Counted from the stretch's first letter, positions 41,092 through 49,455 are shown. The stretch is DNA of 64,000 nucleotides from Streptomyces sp. CB03234 (GCF_001905885.1 NZ_LIYH01000005.1:62001-126000), one strand, 5' to 3'. The notes: a model not told the origin generated them from the letters alone. Numbers and translations: made by a program.

Positions 41092-42741
41092 TCAGAGCTG
41101 CGTGACGTCCAGCTCCCCGTTCGCGTACTGCTTGCGGATGACCTTCTTGTCGAACTTCCCCACGCTCGTCTTCGGCACCGCCGGGACGATCGCCCAGCGC
41201 TCCGGGAGCTGCCACTTCGCGACCGACTCGGCGAGGAAGGCGCGCAGGCCCTCGTAGTCCACCGTGGCGCCATCCTTGAGGACCACCGTCGCCAGGGGGC
41301 GCTCGCCCCACTTCTCGTCCGGGACCGCGACGACCGCCGCCTCCGCGACCTCCGGGTGGGCCATCAGGGCGTTCTCCAGCTCCACCGAGGAGATCCACTC
41401 GCCGCCCGACTTGATGACGTCCTTCGCCCGGTCGGTCAGGGTCAGGAAGCCGTTCGGGCTGATGACGCCGACGTCGCCGGTCTTCAGCCAGCCGTCCGCC
41501 GTGAACTTGTCCTCGGGCCGCAGGGGTTCACCGGCCGCGCCGCCGTAGTAGGCGCCCGTGATCCAGGGGCCCCGTACCTCCAGTTCGCCCGCCGACTCGC
41601 CGTCCCAGGGCAGGATGTCGCCGCCGAGGCCGACGAGGCGGGCCTCGACGCCGGCCGGGAAGCGGCCCTGGGTGATGCGGTACGGCCACTCCTCCTCCGC
41701 CGAGAGGCCGGCCGGCGGGTTGGACATGGTGCCCAGCGGTGACGTCTCCGTCATGCCCCAGGCGTGGCACAGGCGCACACCGAGCTTGTCGTACGCCTCC
41801 ATGAGGGACGGCGGGCAGGCCGCGCCGCCGATGGTGACGCTGGCCATCGACGAGATGTCGCGGCCGTGGGCGGTGACCTCGGCGAGGAGGCCCTGCCAGA
41901 TGGTGGGGACGGCCGCCGCGTGCGTGGGCCGCTCGCGCTCGATCATCTCGGCGAGCGGGGCGGGCTGGAGGAAGCGGTCCGGCATCAGCATGTTGACGCC
42001 GGTCATGAACGTCGCGTGGGGCAGGCCCCAGGCGTTCACGTGGAACTGCGGCACCACGACGAGGGTGGTGACCTTGTCCGTCAGGCCCATCGACTCCGTC
42101 ATGTTCACCTGCATGGAGTGCAGATAGATGGAGCGGTGGGAGTAGACCACGCCCTTGGGGTCGCCGGTGGTGCCGGAGGTGTAGCACATGGCGGCGGCGG
42201 AGCGTTCGTCCAGCTCGGGCCAGTCGTAGGTGGTCGGGCGGCCGGCGATGAGCTCCTCGTACTCGTGCACGCGCGGCGCGGCGCCGTCGAGGAGCGAGCG
42301 GTCGCCGGGGCCGGAGACGACGACGTGCTCGATGGTCGGCAGCTGCGGGAGGAGCGGGGCGAGGAGGGGGAGGAGGCTGCCGTTGACGATGACGACCCGG
42401 TCGGCGGCGTGGTTGACGATCCAGATCAGCTGCTCGGCGGGCAGGCGCAGGTTGAGGGTGTGCAGGACGGCGCCCATGGAGGGGATCGCCAGGTACGCCT
42501 CGACGTGGACGGCGTTGTTCCACATGAGGGTCGCGATCCGTTCGTCGCCGGTGACGCCGAGCTCGTCGCGCAGGGCTCCGGCCAGCTGGGTCGCGCGTAC
42601 GCCGGTCTCCGCGAAGCTGCGGCGTTCCGGGCCGTCGGCGTCGCCGGTCCAGGTGGTGATCTGCGACTTCCCGTGGATCGTCATCCCGTGGCGGAGGATG
42701 CGGGTCACAGTCAGTGGTACGTCCTGCATGGTGCTCAGCAC
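41092..42741 (-). CDS. Long-chain fatty-acyl-CoA ligase (AMP-forming)
   Basis: A 549-residue ANL-superfamily enzyme that activates fatty acids with ATP and CoA. The P-loop YTSGTTGDPKGVVYSH, the adenine/acyl region HAWGMTETSPLG, the hinge DGWLKTGDVGVISPNGFLTL with DRAKDVIKSGGEWIS, and the catalytic Lys in KTSVGKFDKKVIRK are all intact. GTG 42741 has GGAGG about five bases upstream and gives the usual start VLSTMQDVPLTVTRIL. It is monocistronic here and may feed the beta-oxidation-type genes at 43.6-46.0 kb, but that link is inferred. Confidence 0.93.
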   Translation of the reverse strand: MLSTMQDVPLTVTRILRHGMTIHGKSQITTWTGDADGPERRSFAETGVRATQLAGALRDELGVTGDERIATLMWNNAVHVEAYLAIPSMGAVLHTLNLRLPAEQLIWIVNHAADRVVIVNGSLLPLLAPLLPQLPTIEHVVVSGPGDRSLLDGAAPRVHEYEELIAGRPTTYDWPELDERSAAAMCYTSGTTGDPKGVVYSHRSIYLHSMQVNMTESMGLTDKVTTLVVVPQFHVNAWGLPHATFMTGVNMLMPDRFLQPAPLAEMIERERPTHAAAVPTIWQGLLAEVTAHGRDISSMASVTIGGAACPPSLMEAYDKLGVRLCHAWGMTETSPLGTMSNPPAGLSAEEEWPYRITQGRFPAGVEARLVGLGGDILPWDGESAGELEVRGPWITGAYYGGAAGEPLRPEDKFTADGWLKTGDVGVISPNGFLTLTDRAKDVIKSGGEWISSVELENALMAHPEVAEAAVVAVPDEKWGERPLATVVLKDGATVDYEGLRAFLAESVAKWQLPERWAIVPAVPKTSVGKFDKKVIRKQYANGELDVTQL

Positions 42742-42839
42742 GGCGTCCTCCCGTTGGGCGCTACGTGACAGATAGGTGTGCAGATTCTGCGCACATACCG
42801 CGCGGTATGTCACTACCCGGGAGTAGATCGAGCTGAGCC

Positions 42840-42908
42840 GATCACCGCACGGTCAGCGCGCGGTCACCGTACGGATCACCGCACGGTCAGCGCGCGGCTC
42901 ACCGTACG
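42840..42908. repeat. Tandem 34/35-bp duplication at the end of the sigma-factor gene
   Basis: The unit GATCACCGCACGGTCAGCGC followed by GCGGTCACCGTACG at 42840-42873 is repeated at 42874-42908 with one extra C. The second copy contains the last three codons and stop of the SigE-family gene, so the duplication has copied the gene's 3' end. Confidence 0.75.
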
Positions 42909-43453
42909 GGGGACAGCTCCGGGTCCTCGCGGAGCTTGCCGAGCGCTCGCGAGACGGCGCTCTTGACCGTGCCGACGGAGACCCCGAGCACCTCCGCCGT
43001 CTGCGCCTCGCTGAGGTCCTCGTAGTACCGGAGCACCACCATGGCCCGCTGGCGGTCCGGCAGCTTCGTCACCGCGCGCCACATCGCGTCGCGCAGCGCC
43101 TGCTGCTCGGCCGGGTCGGGCTCGGGCAGCCCGAGCGGCTCGGGCAGCTCCTCGCACGCGAACTCGTCGACCTTGCGCTTGCGCCACTGCGAGGTACGGG
43201 TGTTCAGCAGGGCACGGCGTACGTACCCGTCGAGCGCGCGGTGGTCCTCGATGCGCCCCCAGGCGACGTACGTCTTGGCGAGGGCGGTCTGCAGCAGGTC
43301 CTCGGCGTCGCACGGGTTGGCGGTCAGCGACCGGGCGGTGCGCAGCAGCACGGGCCCCCGGGCCCGTACGTACGACGAGAACGACGGGTAGGGGGCGGGC
43401 CCGGTGGCGGCTGTGGAGGCCCCGGTGCAGACGGTGCCGGCGGTCGCGGTCAT
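42899..43453 (-). CDS. SigE-family ECF RNA polymerase sigma factor
   Basis: A 184-residue sigma factor of the actinobacterial SigE-family ECF group (TIGR02983-type). Region 2 is RTARSLTANPCDAEDLLQTA followed by VAWGRIEDHRALDGYVRRAL and the typical NTRTSQWRKRK. Region 4 is LPDRQRAMVVLRYYEDLSEA with the helix-turn-helix QTAEVLGVSVGTVKSAVSRA. No anti-sigma gene lies beside it. ATG 43453 is preceded by a plausible A/G-rich site. Regulon unknown. Confidence 0.9.
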   Translation of the reverse strand: MTATAGTVCTGASTAATGPAPYPSFSSYVRARGPVLLRTARSLTANPCDAEDLLQTALAKTYVAWGRIEDHRALDGYVRRALLNTRTSQWRKRKVDEFACEELPEPLGLPEPDPAEQQALRDAMWRAVTKLPDRQRAMVVLRYYEDLSEAQTAEVLGVSVGTVKSAVSRALGKLREDPELSPVR

Positions 43454-43578
43454 AGGTCCACGCTATGAGCGGGCATGACACCGGCGGATCGGCCACAGGT
43501 GCCGAACCGGGGTCCGCCTCAGGTTGTAGGGGGGTGGCCCGCCGCACCTCCTGGAGGTGGAGAGCCGGGGGCGGACGC

Positions 43579-44754
43579 TCAGGGCCGGGCGTCCTGGACG
43601 CCCAGGACCAGGCCGGAGGTGGGTACGCCGGTGCCGGCCGTGACCAGGGCCGTGGCCGCGCCGGGCACCTGGTTCACCGACGTACCGCGCAGCTGGCGGA
43701 CGGCTTCGGCGATGCCGTTCATGCCGTGCAGGTACGCCTCGCCGAGCTGGCCGCCGTGGGTGTTGAGGGGCAGGGCGTCGGCGGCGACGAAGTCCGCGCC
43801 CTCCCCGGGGGCGCAGAAGCCGAACTCCTCCAGCTGCATGAGCACGAAGGGCGTGAAGTGGTCGTAGAGGATGCCGACGTCGATGTCGGCGGGACGGAGG
43901 CCGGACGTCCGCCACAGCTGGCGGGCGACGACGCCCGTCTCGGGCAGGCCGGTGAGGTCGTCGCGGTAGAAGCTGGTCATCGCCTCCTGCCGACGGCCCG
44001 CGCCCTGCGCGGCGGCGAGGATCACGGCGGGCGGGTGGCGCAGGTCGCAGGCGCGCTCGGGGGTGGTGACGACGAGCGCCTGGCCGCCGTCGGTCTCCTG
44101 GCAGCAGTCGAGGAGCCGCAGCGGCTCGGCGATCCAGCGGGAGGCGGCGTGGTCGGCGAGGGTGATGGGCTTGCCGTGGAAGTACGCGGCCGGGTTGCGG
44201 GCGGCGTGGCGGCGGGCGGTGACGGCGACGTGGCCGAAGGCGTCGGGGGTGAGGCCGTAGGTGTGGAGGTAGCGCTGGGCGGCCATGGCGACCCAGGAGG
44301 CCGGGGTGAGCAGCCCGAACGGCAGCTGCCAGCCGAGCGCGGCTCCTTCGGCGGTCGGCTCGCGGTGCTGGACGCCGGCGCCGAACCGGCGGCCGGAGCG
44401 TTCGTTGAAGGCGCGGTAGCAGACGACGACGTCCGCGACGCCCGTGGCGACGGCGAGGGCGGCCTGCTGGACGGTGGCGCAGGCGGCGCCGCCGCCGTAG
44501 TGGATGCGGGAGAAGAACGACAGCTCGCCGATGCCGGTCGCCTGGGCGACGGTGATCTCGGGGCTGGTGTCCATGGTGAAGGTGACCAGGCCGTCGACGT
44601 CGGCGGGGGTGAGCCCGGCGTCGTCGAGGGCGGCGCGCACCGCCTCGACGGCGAGCTTCAGCTCGCTGCGGCCGGAGTCCTTGGAGAACTCGGTCGCGCC
44701 GATCCCGGCGATGGCGGCCCGGCCGCCGAGCGTGTCGGCCCTGCGTACGCTCAT
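43579..44754 (-). CDS. Thiolase-fold lipid-transfer protein (Ltp2-like aldolase)
   Basis: A 391-residue thiolase-superfamily protein without the usual thiolase active-site Cys pattern, typical of the Ltp/SCP-x group: AAIAGIGATEFSKDSGRSEL, DVDGLVTFTMDTSPEITVAQ, HYGGGAACATVQQAALAVAT, and the C-terminal LNTHGGQLGEAYLHGMNGIA. Its gene follows two MaoC/DUF35-type genes with ATGA overlaps, the order of chsH2-chsH1-ltp2 in the mycobacterial igr operon. There Ltp2 with the DUF35 domain of ChsH2 is the retro-aldolase that removes the last steroid side-chain carbons. The same chemistry here is inference from order and family. Confidence 0.82.
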   Translation of the reverse strand: MSVRRADTLGGRAAIAGIGATEFSKDSGRSELKLAVEAVRAALDDAGLTPADVDGLVTFTMDTSPEITVAQATGIGELSFFSRIHYGGGAACATVQQAALAVATGVADVVVCYRAFNERSGRRFGAGVQHREPTAEGAALGWQLPFGLLTPASWVAMAAQRYLHTYGLTPDAFGHVAVTARRHAARNPAAYFHGKPITLADHAASRWIAEPLRLLDCCQETDGGQALVVTTPERACDLRHPPAVILAAAQGAGRRQEAMTSFYRDDLTGLPETGVVARQLWRTSGLRPADIDVGILYDHFTPFVLMQLEEFGFCAPGEGADFVAADALPLNTHGGQLGEAYLHGMNGIAEAVRQLRGTSVNQVPGAATALVTAGTGVPTSGLVLGVQDARP

Positions 44755-45146
44755 TCCTGGACCTCCCGGGGGACGGTCACCGTCACCGTGCCCGTGACGT
44801 GGTTGCCGAGCCCGTTCGCCCCGACGATCCGTACGGTGGCCGTGTCCCCGTCCACGTCGGTCACCGTCCCGGTCAGCGTCATCGTGTCGCCGGGGTGGTT
44901 GGGCGCGCCGAGCCGGATGGCAACCTTGCGGAGGCGGGCGCGGGGGCCGGCGTGGTCGGTGACGTACCGGCCGACGAGGCCGTTCGTGGTCAGGATGTTC
45001 ATGAAGATGTCGGGGGAGCCCTTCTCCTTGGCGAGCTCCGGGTCGTGGTGGACGTCCTGGTAGTCGCGGGAGGCGATGGCGCCCGCGACGATGAGGGTGC
45101 GTGTGATCGGGATGCGCAGCGGCGGCAGTTCGTCCCCGGGCTTCAC
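44751..45146 (-). CDS. MaoC-like hydratase (ChsH1-like)
   Basis: A 131-residue single hot-dog-fold protein of the MaoC family. The hydratase motif region is RDYQDVHHDPELAKEKGSPD followed by IFMNILTTNGLVGRYVTDH, with the Asp-His pair expected of the (R)-hydratase motif. GTG 45146 overlaps the stop of the previous gene by four bases (GTGA), and its own stop overlaps the next start (ATGA), so the three genes are translationally coupled. In the chsH1/chsH2 complex this type of subunit works with the N-terminal MaoC-like domain of the larger partner to hydrate an enoyl-CoA. Confidence 0.85.
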   Translation of the reverse strand: MKPGDELPPLRIPITRTLIVAGAIASRDYQDVHHDPELAKEKGSPDIFMNILTTNGLVGRYVTDHAGPRARLRKVAIRLGAPNHPGDTMTLTGTVTDVDGDTATVRIVGANGLGNHVTGTVTVTVPREVQE

Positions 45147-46042
45147 GCGGATGCGCCCCCTCGGAAGACCGGAAGCTCCAGCTCCTCGTCGACGCGGAGG
45201 AACTCCAGCCGTACGGGCATGCCGATGCGGACCTTGTCGTACGGGACGCCGGTGATGTTGCTGATCATGCGCACGCCCTCCGCCAGCTCGATGAGCCCGA
45301 CCGCGTACGGGGGGTCGAAGGCCGGGAAGGACGGGTGGTGCATTACGACGTACGAGTAGACGGTGCCCTCGCCGCTCGCCGCGACCGTGTCCCACTCGGC
45401 CGAGCCGCACGCGTTGCAACCGGGCAGCCAGGGGAAGCGGAGTGTGCCGCAGCCGCCGCAGCGCTGGATGAGGAGCCGGTGCGCGGCGACGCCCTCCCAG
45501 AAGCCGGCGTTGTCGCGGTTGACGACGGGCCGGGGGCGTCTGCCGCTGGGCTTCCTGGCCGGCGCGTACTTCAGGATCCGGAAGCGGTGCGTACCCACCA
45601 GGTCTCCGCCCGTCCGGACGTCCGTCCGCGTGGTGACGAAGTACCCCGTCCCCAGCTTGGTGGTCTTGCGCGCGGACACGGACTCGATCACCGCGTCGAA
45701 GGTGACGGTGTCCCCGGGGCGCAGGTCCCGTACGTATTCCTGCTCGCAGTCGGTGGCGACCACGGAGGTGCAGCCGGCGTCGTCGAGGAGCGTCAGCAGC
45801 TCGTCGTACGCGCCGGATCGGCCGGTGTGCCGGTGCCCGGACAGGCCGCCCATGGTCCACACCTGGAGCATGGTGGGCGGGGCGATGGCGTCGGGTCCTT
45901 CGGCGTACGCGGGGTGGGTGTCGCCCATCGCCTCGCACCAGTGCCTGATCATGGGCGCGTTGACCGGGTCCTTGCCGACGCCGCCGGTGGTGGCCGCCCG
46001 GCCTTCGTACGTCTTCAGCCGCTCGTACAGCTCGTCCGTCAC
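45143..46042 (-). CDS. MaoC-like / DUF35 OB-fold fusion (ChsH2-like)
   Basis: A 299-residue two-domain protein. Residues about 1-155 form a MaoC-like hot-dog domain (DPVNAPMIRHWCEAMGDTHP; YVRDLRPGDTVTFDAVIESV). Residues about 180-299 form a DUF35 unit with a rubredoxin-like zinc ribbon (RCGGCGTLRFPWLPGCNACG) and an OB fold (EGTVYSYVVMHHPSFPAFDP). This is the architecture of ChsH2. GTG 46042 is the chosen start; it lies six bases from a palindromic element likely to be its operator. It is the first gene of the coupled trio. Confidence 0.85.
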   Translation of the reverse strand: MTDELYERLKTYEGRAATTGGVGKDPVNAPMIRHWCEAMGDTHPAYAEGPDAIAPPTMLQVWTMGGLSGHRHTGRSGAYDELLTLLDDAGCTSVVATDCEQEYVRDLRPGDTVTFDAVIESVSARKTTKLGTGYFVTTRTDVRTGGDLVGTHRFRILKYAPARKPSGRRPRPVVNRDNAGFWEGVAAHRLLIQRCGGCGTLRFPWLPGCNACGSAEWDTVAASGEGTVYSYVVMHHPSFPAFDPPYAVGLIELAEGVRMISNITGVPYDKVRIGMPVRLEFLRVDEELELPVFRGGASA

Positions 46043-46047
46043 AGTTT

Positions 46048-46062
46048 CTGACTGTCCGTCAG
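46048..46062 (-). promoter_or_regulatory. Palindrome in front of the ChsH2-like gene
   Basis: CTGAC-TGTCC-GTCAG is a perfect five-base-arm palindrome six bases upstream of GTG 46042. Its place and shape fit a TetR-type repressor site controlling the trio; the regulator is not encoded nearby. Confidence 0.45.
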
Positions 46063-46186
46063 TTCTGGAGCGGCTGTCAAGGCCGGGGACGACGGACGGC
46101 CTGTACGCCGGTACCGGAGTACCGCCGCACAGGCCGCCGTTCACCTCGTCCCCATGACCCCCCGCGGGCCGGGCCGGTGGCCGGCC

Positions 46187-46492
46187 CTACCAGAGAGGAA
46201 AGAAGGTCACCGAGGGGGTGCTCTGGCCGATGGCCGTGAATCCGGTGCCGTTCACGCTCGCGGTGTTGTTCTGGTTGGAGGCGCCGCCGCCGTTGGCCAC
46301 CTGCTGGCCGGTGGTCGAGTTGCCAGCGTCGACGCCGCCGACACCGCCGCCGGCGATCGAGGCCACGGACGCGATCGATCCGTTGTCCGCGAAACCGCCG
46401 TTGTCGGCGTGCGCCACCCCCGCGAAGAGGCCTGCGGCCAGGGGCAGTGCGGCGACGGCGGCGATGACGCGGGCGGTACGGATGCTTGCCAT
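46187..46492 (-). CDS. Small secreted Asn/Gly-rich protein
   Basis: A 101-residue secreted protein. Signal peptide MASIRTARVIAAVAALPLAA extends to the AHA site near residue 29. The mature peptide is low complexity, rich in Gly, Asn, Ser and Ala (DNGGFADNGSIASVASIAGG; ANGGGASNQNNTASVNGTGF) with no cysteine. It resembles small streptomycete exported proteins of unknown role and is not a chaplin or rodlin by sequence. GGAGG lies six bases before ATG 46492, which decides the start. Confidence 0.7.
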   Translation of the reverse strand: MASIRTARVIAAVAALPLAAGLFAGVAHADNGGFADNGSIASVASIAGGGVGGVDAGNSTTGQQVANGGGASNQNNTASVNGTGFTAIGQSTPSVTFFPLW

Positions 46493-46823
46493 GTGAGTCC
46501 TCCAGAAACCACTACGGAAGTGCGTACGGAAGTACGGCTTGTTCCCAGGCAGTTGGCCGACCGCTCCGGGCGAGTTCTCGACGTCGTGGTTCAAGAGTTG
46601 CCCACCGAATCCCCGGCGAACCAGCCCGGAGTACCCATTTCCCCCGCACGCGTGAGGACAAGTCGATAAACCCCCTTCGCGCCGTCAAAACCGCAGCTCA
46701 GGGAGTAATCGGCCATCGGAGCGGGGCCGGGGGCCGCCCCACTCAAGAGAAAAACCGTTCCGGCACATTTTCAGCCAATCTCCCCCTCTTCCTTTATTCG
46801 AACTTCCGTACGAACATGGATCC
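46493..46823. other. Divergent intergenic region
   Basis: 331 bases between the small secreted-protein gene and the prim-pol gene. Lower G+C toward 46640-46810 (for example AGTCGATAAACCCC and TTTTCAGCCAATCTCC) suggests promoter sequence for one or both genes. No gene, repeat or clear operator is seen. Confidence 0.5.
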
Positions 46824-47699
46824 ATGGCCGCTACAGACCGGCGAACCGCGACCCTGGCCCTGGCCCACGCACTGTCCGCCGCCGAGCGCGGGCTGCCCGT
46901 CATCCCCCTGTCACCGACCAAGCTCCCCGCCCTGCCCTCCCCGCACCGGAACGCGCCCGGGCCTCCGGTCCCCTGCCGCGGTGAGTGCGGCCTGCCCGGA
47001 CACGGCGTCCATGACGCGACCGCCGACCCCGCCGCCGTACGCGCCCTGTTCGCCCTCGCGCCCTGGGCGACCGGTTACGGCGTCGCCTGCGGACGCCCGC
47101 CGCACCGTCTGATCGGCGTCGACCTCGACACCTCCCCGGCGGTCCTCCAACGGCTCGCCGCAGAACGGGGGTTCACGATCCCGGACACGTTCACCGTCCT
47201 CACGCCCAGCGGCGGACGCCACCTGTGGCTGACCGGCCCGCCCGACGTCGTCGTCCCCAACTCCGCCGGCCGCCTCGCCCCCGGCATCGACATCCGCGGC
47301 GCCGGCGGCTACCTGGTCGGCCCGGGCTCGGTCACCGCCCGGGGCGCCTACCGCCCGGCCCCCGGCACCGCGGCCCTGGCACCGGCCCCGTGCCCGCCGG
47401 CCCTGCTCCGGCTCCTGACGCCCCCGGCACCGCCTCGTACCCCCAGGCCGACGCGCACGCCACGCGGCGGCCGGGCCCTGGTCCACTTCGTCCTGGCCGC
47501 CCGGCAGGGCCAGCGCAACGCCCGCCTGTTCTGGGCGGCCTGCCGGGCGTACGAGAACGGCATCGGCGACGCCCTCGCGGACACCCTCACCGACGCCGCC
47601 GTACGCACCGGCCTCACCGCCCGCGAGGCCCGCGCCACCATCGCCTCCGCCGCCCGCCTCACGGCGCCGAGAGCAGCAGGTGGGCGGCGAGCGCGATGA
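46824..47699 (+). CDS. Bifunctional DNA primase/polymerase (prim-pol) domain protein
   Basis: A 291-residue prim-pol family protein. The N-terminal helix AHALSAAERGLPVIPLSPTK, the metal-binding region LIGVDLDTSP, TPSGGRHLWLTGPP with its catalytic His, and GIDIRGAGGYLVGPGSVTAR are hallmarks. The C-terminal third is a helical tail (GQRNARLFWAACRAYENGIG). Such proteins are common on actinomycete plasmids and integrative elements but also occur as chromosomal singletons. No helicase domain is attached and no element genes surround it. ATG 46824 is used. Its last 41 bases overlap the convergent LysE gene. Confidence 0.88.
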   Translation: MAATDRRTATLALAHALSAAERGLPVIPLSPTKLPALPSPHRNAPGPPVPCRGECGLPGHGVHDATADPAAVRALFALAPWATGYGVACGRPPHRLIGVDLDTSPAVLQRLAAERGFTIPDTFTVLTPSGGRHLWLTGPPDVVVPNSAGRLAPGIDIRGAGGYLVGPGSVTARGAYRPAPGTAALAPAPCPPALLRLLTPPAPPRTPRPTRTPRGGRALVHFVLAARQGQRNARLFWAACRAYENGIGDALADTLTDAAVRTGLTAREARATIASAARLTAPRAAGGRRAR

Positions 47700-48294
47700 T
47701 CAGGCCACTGGAGGCCAGAGCGGTGACGAGCCGCCCGCGCCTGCCGGTCAGCACCCTGCCGAGCAGCGCGCCGCCCCCGGCCAGCAGCAACTGCCAGCTG
47801 GCGGACGCGAGGAAGGCGGCGGCAACGAACACGCCCTGCTCGAGCGCGCCCGGAGCCTCGGCGGCATGGCTGCTCCCGATCACGAGCGCGGCGAAGTAGA
47901 TCACGGTCATGGGGTTCAGCACCGTGATCCCCAGCAGCCCCAGGTACGCCCGCAGGGGCCCGACCGGCGCCCGATCGTCCCGTGCCGCAGCCTGCCGCTC
48001 GCGGTACTGCCTGATCGCCATGGCCCCGCTGCGAACCGCCAGCCCCACCAGCACCACGACCGACCCCCACCGCAGCGGCACCATGACGGGCTGCAGGAAG
48101 GGCATCAGCGCGGCGCCCCCGACGGCGGCGACCAGCGCGTACAGCCCGTCGGCCGTCGCCACCCCGAGCGCGGCACACGCCCCGACCCGCAACGACGTCC
48201 GCGCGGTGAGCGCCACGAGATACGCCCCCACGGCCCCCACCGGCATGGCGATCCCGTACCCGGCGAGCAGCCCCGCGACCAGCGCGCCGGTCAT
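47659..48294 (-). CDS. LysE-family amino-acid exporter
   Basis: A 211-residue membrane protein with about six helices. The first helix contains the LysE-type signature GLLAGYGIAMPVGAVGAYLV. Others are ADGLYALVAAVGGAALMPFL and LGLLGITVLNPMTVIYFAAL, with the conserved NP motif. The family exports amino acids or derivatives. It starts at ATG 48294, and its 3' end overlaps the prim-pol gene by 41 bases in opposite orientation. Regulator not adjacent. Confidence 0.88.
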   Translation of the reverse strand: MTGALVAGLLAGYGIAMPVGAVGAYLVALTARTSLRVGACAALGVATADGLYALVAAVGGAALMPFLQPVMVPLRWGSVVVLVGLAVRSGAMAIRQYRERQAAARDDRAPVGPLRAYLGLLGITVLNPMTVIYFAALVIGSSHAAEAPGALEQGVFVAAAFLASASWQLLLAGGGALLGRVLTGRRGRLVTALASSGLIIALAAHLLLSAP

Positions 48295-48596
48295 GGGCGC
48301 GCCACGGCCGGCCTCTGACGTGACGTCAGCGGCAGGACGGCATGGACAGGGGAAGCCATGCCCGGATACTTCCGCCGCCCCAACCACCCGGGCAACGCAT
48401 TTTCCCTACGCGCTGTCCAGGACGCTGCCGACGAAGCTCGCCACCCGGTGCCTCACCTTGTGCCAGCGGTTGCAGTACTGCTGCGGAAACCAACGGCGGT
48501 TCTGACGGAGCGGCCGGTGACATGACCTGCACAGCACGGTCCGGCCCTGACTGGCGAAATCCCCCATGCCGCAAGCCTAGTGCGCGACGACGACAC

Positions 48597-48662
48597 TTTC
48601 CATCCCGGCAAGTTTCCACTTGCCGGGATGGAAACCCACCCCTACTGTTTCCACCATGGAAA
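48597..48662 (+). promoter_or_regulatory. Long perfect palindrome and second TTTCCA palindrome (operator)
   Basis: TTTCCATCCCGGCAAGT (48597-48613) and ACTTGCCGGGATGGAAA (48618-48634) are exact inverted repeats around TTCC. A second palindrome TTTCCA-CCA-TGGAAA (48648-48662) overlaps the ATG at 48656. Both share TTTCCA/TGGAAA ends. The likely binder is the winged-helix protein encoded by the second gene of the operon. The remaining bases from 48295 to 48596 show no gene. Confidence 0.65.
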
Positions 48663-49153
48663 CCAACGGGGATGTCATCCGGCCGACCGCACAGCAGGCC
48701 CTCGCCGCCCTGGCCGACACCGAACAGGTCCGCGCCTCCATCAACGCCGTGTCCGCCACTCCATGGCCACGCTGGTTCACCGCCGCGCTCACCCTGTTCA
48801 TAGCCGCCATACCGCCCGTCTACGGCGGCACCCTCGCCCGTCCCCAGTGGCTGCTGCCGCACATGGCCTGGAGTGCCATCCTGCTGGCGCTGACGGCGGC
48901 GTACCTGGTGCTGTTCGCCGTCGCCGCCGCCAACTGGCGCAAGAAGACCGGCGTGGCACTCCGCCTCGACCTCCTGCCCAAGCGCGTCACCGTGCCCCTC
49001 GCGACCGGACTGCCCACCCTGCTGCTCGGCTCGGCCTTCGTCTTCCGCGCCACCGGCGAGCCGTTGTGGCTGTTCGCCGCCTCCGCCATCGGCATGGCGG
49101 TATCGATCGCCTTCCACCTGGTCTTCGTCCGCCTGCACCGGAAGGCCTCATGA
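48656..49153 (+). CDS. Integral membrane protein, co-encoded with a winged-helix regulator
   Basis: A 165-residue membrane protein: a 40-residue cytoplasmic N-terminus (QQALAALADTEQVRASINAV), then four predicted helices (FTAALTLFIAAIPPVYGG; MAWSAILLALTAAYLVLFAV; VPLATGLPTLLLGSAFVF; LWLFAASAIGMAVSIAFHLV). No family function is known to me. The start ATG 48656 lies inside a palindromic operator, so translation initiation and repression may interact; no separate ribosome site is visible. Its stop overlaps the regulator start (ATGA). Similar membrane-protein/HTH pairs are common and usually autoregulated. Confidence 0.75.
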   Translation: METNGDVIRPTAQQALAALADTEQVRASINAVSATPWPRWFTAALTLFIAAIPPVYGGTLARPQWLLPHMAWSAILLALTAAYLVLFAVAAANWRKKTGVALRLDLLPKRVTVPLATGLPTLLLGSAFVFRATGEPLWLFAASAIGMAVSIAFHLVFVRLHRKAS

Positions 49154-49455
49154 ACGACTCCGCCGCCGACCCCATGGACGGCTTCGACACCACCATCCAC
49201 GCCCCCAACCGGCTGCGCATCTGCGCCGTGCTGGACACCGCCGGCGAGGCCGAATTCGCCACGGTCCAGCGTCAGCTCGGCGTCTCCGCCTCCGTACTGA
49301 GCAAACACGTCACCGTGCTCGTGGACGCCGGCTACGTCGAGCAGCGCAGGGCCGTACGCGACACCCGCCAACGCGTCTGGCTCCGCCTGACCCGCCCCGG
49401 CCGCGACGCCTACCACGCCCACCTCGCCGCCCTCCGCGCCATCGTCGGAACCTAG
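49150..49455 (+). CDS. Winged-helix transcriptional regulator (MarR/ArsR-like, DUF2087/HTH_34-type)
   Basis: A 101-residue winged-helix protein: IHAPNRLRICAVLDTAGEAE, recognition helix region LGVSASVLSKHVTVLVDAGY and wing VEQRRAVRDTRQRVWLRLTR. The compact size with no ligand domain matches the HTH_34 group of actinobacterial regulators that often control the membrane protein beside them. ATG 49150 overlaps the previous stop, so expression is coupled. It most likely binds the TTTCCA/TGGAAA palindromes at 48597-48662 (inference). Confidence 0.85.
   Translation: MNDSAADPMDGFDTTIHAPNRLRICAVLDTAGEAEFATVQRQLGVSASVLSKHVTVLVDAGYVEQRRAVRDTRQRVWLRLTRPGRDAYHAHLAALRAIVGT

Noticed and set aside
36842..41398. 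A 1518-codon minus-strand open frame opposite the PAS protein
   Set aside because: It is the antisense shadow of a very G+C-rich gene: composition is Arg/Gly/Ala/Pro-dominated, it has no domain or start signal, and the plus strand has clear PAS and receiver domains.
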